From: Clostridiales bacterium UBA4821 | Lineage (GTDB): Bacteria; Bacillota; Clostridia; Acetivibrionales; UBA4821 | Length of the DNA: 5,022 nucleotides | NCBI GenBank assembly: GCA_002402315.1 | Contig: DHFP01000083.1 | Span: 1-5,022 of the forward strand | Reading direction: 5' to 3' | Shown: piece after piece, positions 1 through 5,015 of the stretch | Numbering within the stretch: the stretch's first letter is position 1 | How the letters are laid out: each line of letters begins with the position of its first letter | The notes under the pieces: generated by a model | The model's input: only the letters and a program-made list of their open reading frames with translations | Database searches by the model: none | Told to the model about the DNA's origin: nothing | Program-made: the position numbers and the translations under genes

Positions 1-27
1 ATCAAGTACTCAGGAAAGATATTTATA

Positions 28-213
28 CTAGTGGGCTTGTTCACTTTCTTCCAGTATATTGATTTTATTGTCTACTACGTTTAATGTGTACTTAATAATA
101 TTATTTTTTCTAATCTCATGAACTACATACATATCATTTCCTAATGCCTTAATATACCGAATATTCGGGCTTATGGCTTCTTTACATAAAAAGAATACTT
201 CTTTAATCACCAT
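28..213 (-). CDS. Small hypothetical protein, 61 aa
   Basis: I do not recognise this protein. The case for a real gene is its translation start: on the minus strand AAGGAG (222-227) lies 8 bases before the ATG at 211-213, a textbook clostridial arrangement. The product has no signal peptide or membrane span. The sequence alternates hydrophobic and charged residues in short stretches such as DMYVVHEI and IIKYTLNVVDNKINIL, which suggests a small beta-rich fold, with an acidic C-terminal end (EESEQ). It is transcribed away from the ABC-F gene, so the two are probably controlled separately. Nothing in the first 27 bases of the window, downstream of its stop, indicates a partner or a terminator. 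The existence call rests mostly on the ribosome binding site; the function is unknown. Confidence 0.6.
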   Translation of the reverse strand: MVIKEVFFLCKEAISPNIRYIKALGNDMYVVHEIRKNNIIKYTLNVVDNKINILEESEQAH

Positions 214-243
214 TTTATCATCTCCTTGTTTTTCTATAACTAT

Positions 244-249
244 TTTATA
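244..249 (-). promoter_or_regulatory. Possible -10 box for the 61-aa gene
   Basis: On the minus strand TATAAA (part of TATAAAAT) lies about 30 bases before the ATG of the small leftward gene, giving a short leader that carries the AAGGAG site. No convincing -35 box lies 16-18 bases upstream; the best hexamer, TAGTAA, matches the consensus at 3 of 6 positions. The surrounding DNA is very AT-rich, so a chance match is possible. Confidence 0.3.
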
Positions 250-302
250 TGAATTAATTCTTTTTTTTACTAATTTTTCTTAAAAAGCTGTTTTTTGATT
301 TT

Positions 303-346
303 AAACAACATCATAGATGCTTTTCAGGAGCTATTTCGTGTTGTTT
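303..346. repeat. Imperfect inverted repeat (hairpin) in the divergent intergenic region
   Basis: AAACAACA (303-310) and TGTTGTTT (339-346) are perfect 8-base complements. Inside them ATAG (313-316) can pair with CTAT (331-334) after a small internal loop, leaving a 14-base apical loop. Neither side is followed by a clean run of T, so a standard intrinsic terminator is not supported. It lies more than 80 bases upstream of the ABC-F promoter, so it is not part of that gene's leader. It could be a weak terminator, a protein-binding site or chance. Confidence 0.4.
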
Positions 347-428
347 GTTAAATATGGCTTTACTAATTCGTCAATACCAGATTGATTGATAATCACGGCA
401 AAAAATACTGGAGCGCTTTCTTTAGTTG

Positions 429-437
429 TGTTATAAT
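429..437 (+). promoter_or_regulatory. Extended -10 promoter of the ABC-F gene
   Basis: TATAAT (432-437) matches the sigma-A -10 consensus perfectly and is preceded by TG plus one base (429-431), the extended -10 motif. With that motif a good -35 box is not needed; the nearest candidate, CTGGAG at 408-413 with an 18-base spacer, is poor. Transcription would begin near 444, leaving a leader of about 41 bases before the TTG start. That is too short for the long attenuator leaders seen before some antibiotic-resistance ABC-F genes. Confidence 0.65.
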
Positions 438-484
438 TAAAAAGTTGTTCTATTTATATTAAATAATGAAGGATGGTATCAGCT

Positions 485-2116
485 TTGATAAGTACAAATT
501 GTATAACTTTACGATATGGCGGCCGCTTATTATTTGAAGATGTAAGTATTAAATTTACTCCCGGAAACTGTTATGGCCTGATTGGCGCGAATGGCGCAGG
601 TAAGTCTACATTCCTGAAAATACTCTCCGGCGAGGAGGAAGCGAATAATGGAGAAGTAATTATTACCCCGGGTGAAAGATTGGCTGTCTTAAAACAAAAT
701 CACTTTGAATTTGATGAGTTTGAAGTATTAAAAACAGTAATTATGGGCCACCATAGGCTGTACGAAATTATGGAAGAAAAAGAATCCCTGTATGCTAAAG
801 CGGATTTCTCTGAAGAAGATGGAATAAGAATATCGGAGTTAGAGGGCGAATTTGCAGAACTCAATGGTTGGGAATCCGAATCCCAAGCAGCAATGCTTCT
901 AAATGGATTAGGTATTAACGAGGAACTCCACGAAAAAAAGATGACGGAATTAGACGGAAATGAAAAAGTGAGAGTACTCCTGGCTCAGGCATTGTTTGGG
1001 AACCCGGACATTCTATTATTGGATGAGCCGACAAACCACCTAGACCTTTCATCTATTACCTGGCTGGAAAATTTCCTATATAATTTTGAAAATACCGTTA
1101 TAGTGGTGTCCCATGACAGACACTTCTTAAATAAAGTCTGCACGCATATAGCCGATATCGATTTTGGCAAAATTCAGCTTTATACCGGCAACTACGATTT
1201 TTGGTATGAGTCCAGCCAACTTGCACTTCAGCAAGTAAGAGACCTTAATAAGAAAACCGAAGCAAAAATGAAAGAACTGCAGGAATTTATTGAAAGGTTC
1301 AGCGCCAACGCATCAAAATCCAAGCAAGCTACATCCCGCAAAAAGCTGCTTGAGAAACTGACGCTTGAAGACATAAAACCATCGTCACGCAAGTATCCGT
1401 TCATCGACTTTAAGCCGGAGAGGGAAGCTGGAAATGATTTATTGATGGTAAGCAGCCTATGCAAAAATATTGATGGCGAGAAAGTGTTAACTGATATTAG
1501 TTTCACGGTTAATAAAGGTGACAAAATAGCTTTCGTAGGCCCTGATGGACTTGCAAAAACTACCTTATTCAAAATACTTATCGGCGAACTCAATCCGGAT
1601 AAAGGAGAATTCAAGTGGGGTATAACAACTTCACAAGCCTATTTTCCTAAGGATAATTCAGAATACTTTGATGGTGTAGATCTGAATTTAGTTGATTGGA
1701 TGCGTCAATTTTCCAAGGATCAAACGGAGACATATGTGAGAGGATTCCTTGGCAGAATGCTTTTCTCCGGTGAGGAATCCCTTAAAAAAGCAAGCGTATT
1801 GTCGGGTGGAGAAAAAGTCCGCTGCATGCTTTCCAGAATGATGCTCACCGGTGCAAATGTTTCAATATTGGACGAGCCGACAAATCATCTTGACCTGGAA
1901 TCAATTACAGCCTTGAATAATGGTTTAATTAATTTTAAAGGCACTATATTGTTTACCTCCCACGACCATCAGTTTGTTCAAACTATTGCCAACCGGATAA
2001 TTGAGATTACTCCGAATGGATTAATAAACAGACAAATGACTTATGACGAATATCTAGAAAGTGATGAGATAGCCAGGCTTCGTGAAGATATGTATGGCCC
2101 AGGCTTTTCATCTTAG
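485..2116 (+). CDS. ABC-F family ATPase, YkpA/YbiT-like ribosome-associated factor
   Basis: This is a soluble protein of 543 aa with two ABC ATPase domains and no membrane segment, the layout of ABC-F proteins that act in the ribosomal E site rather than in transport. Domain 1 has Walker A GANGAGKS (34-41), a signature written LDGNEK (156-161), Walker B ILLLDEP (176-182) and the switch histidine in VVSHD (H210). A charged helical linker follows (about 241-300), the P-site tRNA interaction region. Domain 2 has a Walker A written GPDGLAKTT (353-361), a standard LSGGEK (440-445), ILDEP with catalytic Glu, and H494 in SHD. Length and short linker fit the housekeeping YkpA/YbiT group better than resistance proteins. 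An upstream in-frame ATG at 473 would add four residues, but it lies inside the ribosome binding site GAAGGATGG (468-476). TTG at 485 has normal spacing and gives an N-terminus MISTN, like family starts I remember. Family call firm; subgroup inferred. Confidence 0.93.
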   Translation: MISTNCITLRYGGRLLFEDVSIKFTPGNCYGLIGANGAGKSTFLKILSGEEEANNGEVIITPGERLAVLKQNHFEFDEFEVLKTVIMGHHRLYEIMEEKESLYAKADFSEEDGIRISELEGEFAELNGWESESQAAMLLNGLGINEELHEKKMTELDGNEKVRVLLAQALFGNPDILLLDEPTNHLDLSSITWLENFLYNFENTVIVVSHDRHFLNKVCTHIADIDFGKIQLYTGNYDFWYESSQLALQQVRDLNKKTEAKMKELQEFIERFSANASKSKQATSRKKLLEKLTLEDIKPSSRKYPFIDFKPEREAGNDLLMVSSLCKNIDGEKVLTDISFTVNKGDKIAFVGPDGLAKTTLFKILIGELNPDKGEFKWGITTSQAYFPKDNSEYFDGVDLNLVDWMRQFSKDQTETYVRGFLGRMLFSGEESLKKASVLSGGEKVRCMLSRMMLTGANVSILDEPTNHLDLESITALNNGLINFKGTILFTSHDHQFVQTIANRIIEITPNGLINRQMTYDEYLESDEIARLREDMYGPGFSS

Positions 2117-2200
2117 AGCTTATCCGCAAATAATTGTACTACTCATTGACTGCTGATTTTTCAAAATACGCAGCACCCTTATTCACGGATAAGCTCTTAG
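2112..2200. mobile_element. MITE-like inverted-repeat element on the ABC-F stop codon
   Basis: AGAGCTTATCCG (2115-2126) is repeated perfectly and inverted at 2186-2197. Allowing two mismatches the arms continue inward by five more pairs (AATAA 2129-2133 with TTATT 2179-2183). Between the arms a second stem forms, TGCTG (2151-2155) with CAGCA (2171-2175), extended by an ATTTT/AAAAT pairing. TTAG occurs at both outer edges (2113-2116 and 2197-2200), so a core of about 80 bases starting with AGCTTATCCG could be an insertion with a 3-4 base target duplication. The left TTAG contains the last bases of the ABC-F gene (TCT TAG), so the insertion would leave the protein unchanged. There is no reading frame inside and no T-run after the right arm, which argues against a plain terminator. 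The element call is inference, since I cannot match it to a named family. Confidence 0.5.
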
Positions 2201-2317
2201 TAATCAAAGTTACAATAGTTTATGGTATTATACCGTTATTTGAGAAATAACATATATGGAGTAATGTTTGGCTGACTAAAACAGACCTCTTGTATACCAT
2301 ACTCTTGCCCTGGTAAA

Positions 2318-2323
2318 TATAAT
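2318..2323 (+). promoter_or_regulatory. Possible -10 box of the lipoprotein gene
   Basis: A perfect TATAAT lies 29 bases before the TTG start at 2353, so transcription would start near 2330, just ahead of the ribosome binding site. No good -35 box is found 16-18 bases upstream and no TG extension is present. The lipoprotein gene is separated from the ABC-F gene by 236 bases and the inverted-repeat element, so it needs a promoter of its own. Confidence 0.35.
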
Positions 2324-2352
2324 AGAAACACTTTCAAAAGGAGGTTTTGCGT

Positions 2353-3021
2353 TTGAAAAGAATCATAACCTTATCACTACTTGCCTTTATTATCTTAATT
2401 AATATTTTGTCGACCGGATGTGCTAAATTATCGGAACTCAACCCCGGAGAGAATAAGCAGAAAGAGGAAACCGTTCCGGAAAAGGATACAAAACAGGATT
2501 CCAACGAAATAGTTCCGGCTTTGAAGCCGGGAGATTTTTTCCCTCTTAGTGCAGGCCTTTCATGGGAATACCAGGGAGAGGGTAATGAATATGCCTCCTT
2601 TAACAGAAAAGTCCTTTTTGTCAAAGATAACCTTGCTCAAATCAGAGAGGATAATGGTGGAACCGTCAGTGCCTCTGTTTTTGAAACTACCAACGAAGCT
2701 GTTACCAGGGTCTTTTTTCTAGGCGAAGCATACGGCGAAGAAAACTATCTGGACAGTAAACCCAATGAAAATATAGTAATTCTTAAGGAGCCCCTTAAAG
2801 TGGGAACAAAATGGGAGGATCCAAATGGAGTAAGGGAAATAGTTGACGTTAATTCCAGTGTTAGTACTCCCGCAGGAGACTTTGAAAAATGCATCAAAGT
2901 AAAAATTTCTAACGAAAATTCCATCCTTTATGAATATTTCAAACAAGGAATTGGCATGGTTAACCGGGAATTTATCTCCGGTGAAACCCGCGTTACCTCC
3001 AGTTTGAAGAAGTTTAAATAA
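2353..3021 (+). CDS. Secreted lipoprotein of unknown function
   Basis: The 222-aa product is exported and lipid-anchored on the outer face of the membrane. Residues 1-3 are MKR, 4-19 are a hydrophobic core, and a lipobox STGC ends at Cys23, the expected lipidation site. Residues 24-56 form a hydrophilic, charged tether. The rest looks beta-rich and carries motifs I associate with clostridial lipoproteins of unassigned function: FFPLSAGLSWEY (62-73), a TPAGDFEKCIKV stretch (172-183) and YEYFKQGIGMV (193-203). No catalytic motif is visible. TTG at 2353 is chosen because AAAAGGAGG (2336-2344) is 8 bases upstream; an in-frame TTG at 2347 would be only 2 bases away, too close for initiation. The stop is followed by 159 bases before the next gene with no clear terminator, so it is probably a one-gene unit. 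The lipoprotein call is firm; a role in sensing or binding at the envelope would be a guess. Confidence 0.88.
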   Translation: MKRIITLSLLAFIILINILSTGCAKLSELNPGENKQKEETVPEKDTKQDSNEIVPALKPGDFFPLSAGLSWEYQGEGNEYASFNRKVLFVKDNLAQIREDNGGTVSASVFETTNEAVTRVFFLGEAYGEENYLDSKPNENIVILKEPLKVGTKWEDPNGVREIVDVNSSVSTPAGDFEKCIKVKISNENSILYEYFKQGIGMVNREFISGETRVTSSLKKFK

Positions 3022-3091
3022 TCTAAAACAGCTGGGTATTTATAGTAAATATATCAAATGCCTGGTCAATGTACAATCTTAAATATGCAGG

Positions 3092-3120
3092 TTTACGCAT
3101 AGCTAACAGTATGATAATAT
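3092..3120 (+). promoter_or_regulatory. Promoter for the 307-aa and 92-aa gene pair
   Basis: TTTACG (3092-3097, 4 of 6 to the -35 consensus) and TAATAT (3115-3120, 4 of 6 to the -10 consensus) are separated by 17 bases. The -10 is preceded by TGA, the extended -10 pattern. The start would be near 3127, leaving a leader of about 54 bases. That leader contains a small hairpin (AGCA and TGCT around an AT-rich loop, 3139-3152) ahead of the ribosome binding site. Confidence 0.45.
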
Positions 3121-3180
3121 ACTCATAGGCGTACACTAAGCAGTTAATTGCTGGATTTACTTGGAAGAGGTGAGTTTAAT

Positions 3181-4104
3181 ATGTCTATGATTACTAAACT
3201 TGACCTGACAAGCACAGAAGTTAAAAACTTTATCACACATATCAACACTAACTCCGGTGTTATTACATCTGGAAATTCCATTTTAATGCTTAAGGAGGAA
3301 ATACGCGAAAAAATTGGTGAAATCTTAAACTCAAAAGGCCATCAAGATAGCCGACCCGTTCCATTGTCCGATGTTCTTTATTATTCAGAGGATTACTACA
3401 AAAGGGCAAAAGTCATGGAATTGAGCAAAACCAGCCCGAATCTGTTAAAACTGTACAAAAATGAAACAGCAGGGCCAGTTACTCATTTAATCAGTTCTAC
3501 AACCATGATAAATTCCCTGGTTAATATTATTAGCGGAATGCAGGAACAACAAAATTATGATATACAGCTTCAGGGACTTGGTGCTACTTTTAAAAATATA
3601 GTTAATGAATTATGCTATGTTCCTGGCTCTAACAGGTCTAAAGAGGAAATAGAAAGCATACTGCAGGAAAATTTCTTAAGAGCTCATGACAAAGTTCACA
3701 AATATATTGATACCTTAAAGAAAAACTATGAGGAGGTTTTAAATAAGATTACTTTAGGAGATGTTATAGATCATGCTGCTAAATGCAGTCATAGTTTGGA
3801 AGATTACAATCAACTCAGACGTGCAGCTCTTATTCTAAACGGTATAGAAAACCTTCACAAGGGCTATGATAAGGATGTAAGCGAGTACATGAGTTCACAG
3901 GGATTAAGTGATGATCATTTTATCTCCCGAATTGGCGAAATGGTTTATAAGGAAACCAAAGAGTTTTTTAGGAAAGAAATAGTATCATCTAACCAACACT
4001 ATAAGAAGAATAAAGGCATTCTATCTTTATGTAAGAGCATTTTAAACCGGATAAAGGCATTTATAGATCTTGATAATAACCATATAGAACGTGACAGGGC
4101 ATAA
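3181..4104 (+). CDS. Uncharacterised soluble helical protein, 307 aa
   Basis: I do not recognise a family. The start is taken as the ATG at 3181 because GGAAGAGGTGA (3163-3173) precedes it at normal spacing; the frame is open further upstream (TTG at 3148) but without a site. There is no signal peptide or membrane span, so the protein is probably cytoplasmic. Most of it reads as amphipathic helix: SGNSILMLKEEIREKIGEIL near the N-terminus, a middle section EEIESILQENFLRAHDKVHK leading into DTLKKNYEEVLNKI, and a basic C-terminal region (KKNKGILSLCKSILNRIKAF). A stretch rich in Ser, Thr and Ile lies about a third of the way in (THLISSTTMINSLVNIISGM). No nucleotide-binding, nuclease, HTH or metal-binding motif is apparent. 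The coiled-coil gene starts 61 bases downstream on the same strand, which suggests a joint role. It is a confident gene with unknown function. Confidence 0.85.
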   Translation: MSMITKLDLTSTEVKNFITHINTNSGVITSGNSILMLKEEIREKIGEILNSKGHQDSRPVPLSDVLYYSEDYYKRAKVMELSKTSPNLLKLYKNETAGPVTHLISSTTMINSLVNIISGMQEQQNYDIQLQGLGATFKNIVNELCYVPGSNRSKEEIESILQENFLRAHDKVHKYIDTLKKNYEEVLNKITLGDVIDHAAKCSHSLEDYNQLRRAALILNGIENLHKGYDKDVSEYMSSQGLSDDHFISRIGEMVYKETKEFFRKEIVSSNQHYKKNKGILSLCKSILNRIKAFIDLDNNHIERDRA

Positions 4105-4113
4105 AAATAAAGG

Positions 4114-4138
4114 ATATTTTCTTTTTATAAAGAAATAT
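4114..4138. repeat. AT-rich hairpin between the 307-aa and 92-aa genes
   Basis: ATATTT (4114-4119) pairs with AAATAT (4133-4138) and CTTT (4121-4124) pairs with AAAG (4129-4132), with one bulged T and a TTAT loop. The stem has 10 pairs with a single G-C pair and no T-run after it, so it should not terminate strongly. It could modulate read-through or mRNA stability between the two genes, or simply reflect local AT richness. Confidence 0.3.
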
Positions 4139-4165
4139 ATATATAAGAGGGGGTGTTAATTGATA

Positions 4166-4444
4166 ATGAGAGATGAAAATAAGATCAAGGAAGAAGTATT
4201 CCTTTCAATATTGGAACAATTCAAAAATGAGATTATGGAGTTGGACAACGAATTAGAAAAGCTGGAAAAAGAAAAAATACGGCATTCCATACTTAAAGAA
4301 TTATATCCGGGCAAAGACCTTCGCCACGAGCAGTCCATAATAGAGGATATAGAAAAAAAACAGGCCAAGATTGAAAAAGAACTTGATGATAAGCAGAATA
4401 AGCTATCTAAGCTGGAACAAATCAAGAAAAACTATATCACGTAA
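4166..4444 (+). CDS. Small highly charged coiled-coil protein, 92 aa
   Basis: The product is almost entirely Lys/Glu-rich helix. Two coiled-coil segments (about residues 10-45, with ELDNELEKLEKEKI, and about 58-90, with IEDIEKKQAKIEKELDDKQ) are separated by a short break, ELYPGKDLRHE. The Pro-Gly break with heptad-like Leu/Ile spacing suggests a helical hairpin that dimerises or binds a partner. There is no signal peptide, membrane span or Cys. The ribosome binding site is GAGGGGGTG (4147-4155). It lies 10 bases from the ATG at 4166 and 4 bases from an in-frame TTG at 4160, which would add two residues; I prefer the ATG but cannot exclude the TTG. Its 61-base spacing from the 307-aa gene suggests co-transcription and perhaps a physical complex. 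I do not recognise the family, and coiled-coil content alone gives no function. Confidence 0.72.
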   Translation: MRDENKIKEEVFLSILEQFKNEIMELDNELEKLEKEKIRHSILKELYPGKDLRHEQSIIEDIEKKQAKIEKELDDKQNKLSKLEQIKKNYIT

Positions 4445-4465
4445 AGAGTCAGGTTCAATTTCTAT

Positions 4466-4640
4466 TTATCTAAAAACCTCTTGCCTCACCATATTCTTCC
4501 CGCTGGTTTTCACCTGGTACATAAGCTCGTCCGCTTTTGCAAGTATGCTATCTATGGAATCCATGGTATGAATAAATGTCACTACCCCTAAACGTAACAG
4601 GCCAATCATTCTTTTTCATTTCTTGAAGTCTGATAGAAAT
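4466..4640 (-). pseudogene. C-terminal remnant of a GGDEF (diguanylate cyclase) gene
   Basis: Read on the minus strand, 4466-4588 translates as GVVTFIHTMDSIDSILAKAD, then ELMYQVKTSGKN and a short tail to a TAA at 4466-4468. This is the typical end of a GGDEF domain, where the ADELMY motif and a K-x-x-G-K-N ending are expected. The preceding piece, EMKKNDWPVTF (4590-4622), is also typical but lies in another frame. At the junction only one base (4589) remains where the family normally has Ser-Ile before the Gly, consistent with a loss of about five bases. Upstream similarity fades at about 4640, and the GGDEF active-site loop and all sensory domains are missing. The gene would have made cyclic di-GMP; this fragment cannot. 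It converges on the coiled-coil gene, with 21 bases between the two stop codons. No start or ribosome binding site for a shorter product is evident. Confidence 0.82.
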
Positions 4641-4762
4641 AGTGCCCGTCTTCCAGATATTTTAATTTTAATCTTTTCAAAATAGTATTTATATTTTATA
4701 ATGTAGTAAAGTTATAAGTATTAATTGAATTTTCTAATTATTCATTATTTTTTGTCAAATTA

Positions 4763-4790
4763 TTGTGTTTTATTCCAAATAGTATATAAT
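4763..4790 (+). promoter_or_regulatory. Promoter of the decayed TetR-type gene
   Basis: A perfect TATAAT (4785-4790) is preceded by TTGTGT (4763-4768) with a 16-base spacer; the -35 matches at 3 of 6 positions, including the key TTG. Transcription would begin near 4797, exactly where the palindrome at 4798 starts. A bound repressor there would block initiation. Another promoter-like pair, TTTTCA and TATAAT (4674-4702, 17-base spacer), lies further upstream in AT-rich DNA and is less well placed. Confidence 0.5.
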
Positions 4791-4797
4791 TAAATTG

Positions 4798-4819
4798 CGG
4801 CTGAGTATGTGTTCAGCCG
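4798..4819. promoter_or_regulatory. Perfect palindrome, candidate TetR-type operator or leader hairpin
   Basis: CGGCTGA (4798-4804) and TCAGCCG (4813-4819) are perfect inverted repeats around an 8-base spacer. The site begins about 8 bases after the -10 box and ends 16 bases before the ATG of the TetR-type remnant, the usual place for an autoregulatory operator of this family. It is also GC-rich against an AT-rich background, so it would form a stable hairpin in the transcript. No T-run follows, so it is not a terminator. Operator function is inference. Confidence 0.5.
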
Positions 4820-4835
4820 ACAGAGGCGGGGAATC

Positions 4836-4998
4836 ATGGAAAAACTTAATTCTAGACAAAAAGCTGCAATGGAAACAAGAGAGAAAATTTAAAACGCTGC
4901 ACTTAAATTATTCTCTTAGAAGGGCTTTAATGGTACTGCAGTTAAAGAAATATTACTCAGAAAGCACAAAAATTCCGCAATATTTTTATAAATCTTAA
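4836..4998 (+). pseudogene. N-terminal remnant of a TetR/AcrR-family repressor gene
   Basis: From the ATG at 4836 the frame reads MEKLNSRQKAAMETREKI, stop, NAALKLFS, stop, KGFNGTAVKEI. Replacing the two stops by a residue restores the standard start of a TetR-family DNA-binding domain (TREKIL-AA-KLF-KGF-T-V-EI). The stops are TAA at 4890-4892, where Leu (TTA) is usual, and TAG at 4917-4919, where Glu or Gln is common. After KEI the match moves one frame over (ESTKIPQYFYKS, 4960-4995), resembling the recognition-helix region, then ends at TAA 4996-4998. The ligand-binding C-terminal domain, normally well over 100 residues, is absent. A GC-rich ribosome binding site (GAGGCGGGG, 4824-4832) still precedes the ATG. 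The intact gene would have repressed its own promoter and probably a neighbouring efflux or stress gene; this copy cannot make a working repressor. Confidence 0.85.
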
Positions 4999-5006
4999 TA
5001 TATTGG

Positions 5007-5015
5007 AAGGGGAGG
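5007..5015 (+). promoter_or_regulatory. Ribosome binding site for a gene starting beyond the right edge
   Basis: AAGGGGAGG is a strong Shine-Dalgarno sequence, followed by seven AT-rich bases to the end of the window. A start codon would be expected at or just after position 5023. The site lies 8 bases after the last stop of the TetR remnant, so the downstream gene probably shares its promoter and palindrome. What the gene encodes cannot be seen here. Confidence 0.6.

Noticed and set aside
1228..1614. Open frame of 128 codons on the minus strand inside the ABC-F gene
   Set aside because: It lies antisense to a clear two-domain ATPase, has Ser/Leu-rich low-complexity content typical of an antisense shadow, and no convincing ribosome binding site.
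2115..2197. Inverted repeat after the ABC-F gene as an intrinsic terminator
   Set aside because: The arms are 59 bases apart, the first arm includes the stop codon, and no T-run follows the second arm. Partial termination by the folded RNA is possible, but it is not the standard form.
3037..3051. TATTTA / TAAATA hairpin after the lipoprotein gene
   Set aside because: It has six A-T pairs only, a three-base loop and no T-run. It is too weak to call a terminator.
4371..4571. Plus-strand open frame of 66 codons after the coiled-coil gene
   Set aside because: It overlaps the coiled-coil gene in another frame and runs antisense to the GGDEF remnant, which explains its open length.
4641..4700. 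Minus-strand reading LKRLKLKYLEDGHYFY in another frame upstream of the GGDEF remnant
   Set aside because: It is short, has no recognised family, and runs into a stop where the GGDEF reading continues in a different frame. Chance is the simplest explanation.
4674..4702. Second promoter-like pair (TTTTCA, 17 bases, TATAAT) upstream of the TetR remnant
   Set aside because: Its spacing is good, but the region is extremely AT-rich and a better-placed perfect -10 box lies at 4785. Kept only as a possible upstream start.
4795..4998. Plus-strand open frame of 67 codons over the TetR remnant
   Set aside because: Most of it is the out-of-frame reading of the TetR N-terminus; only its last dozen codons carry family-like sequence, because a frameshift moves the match into this frame.
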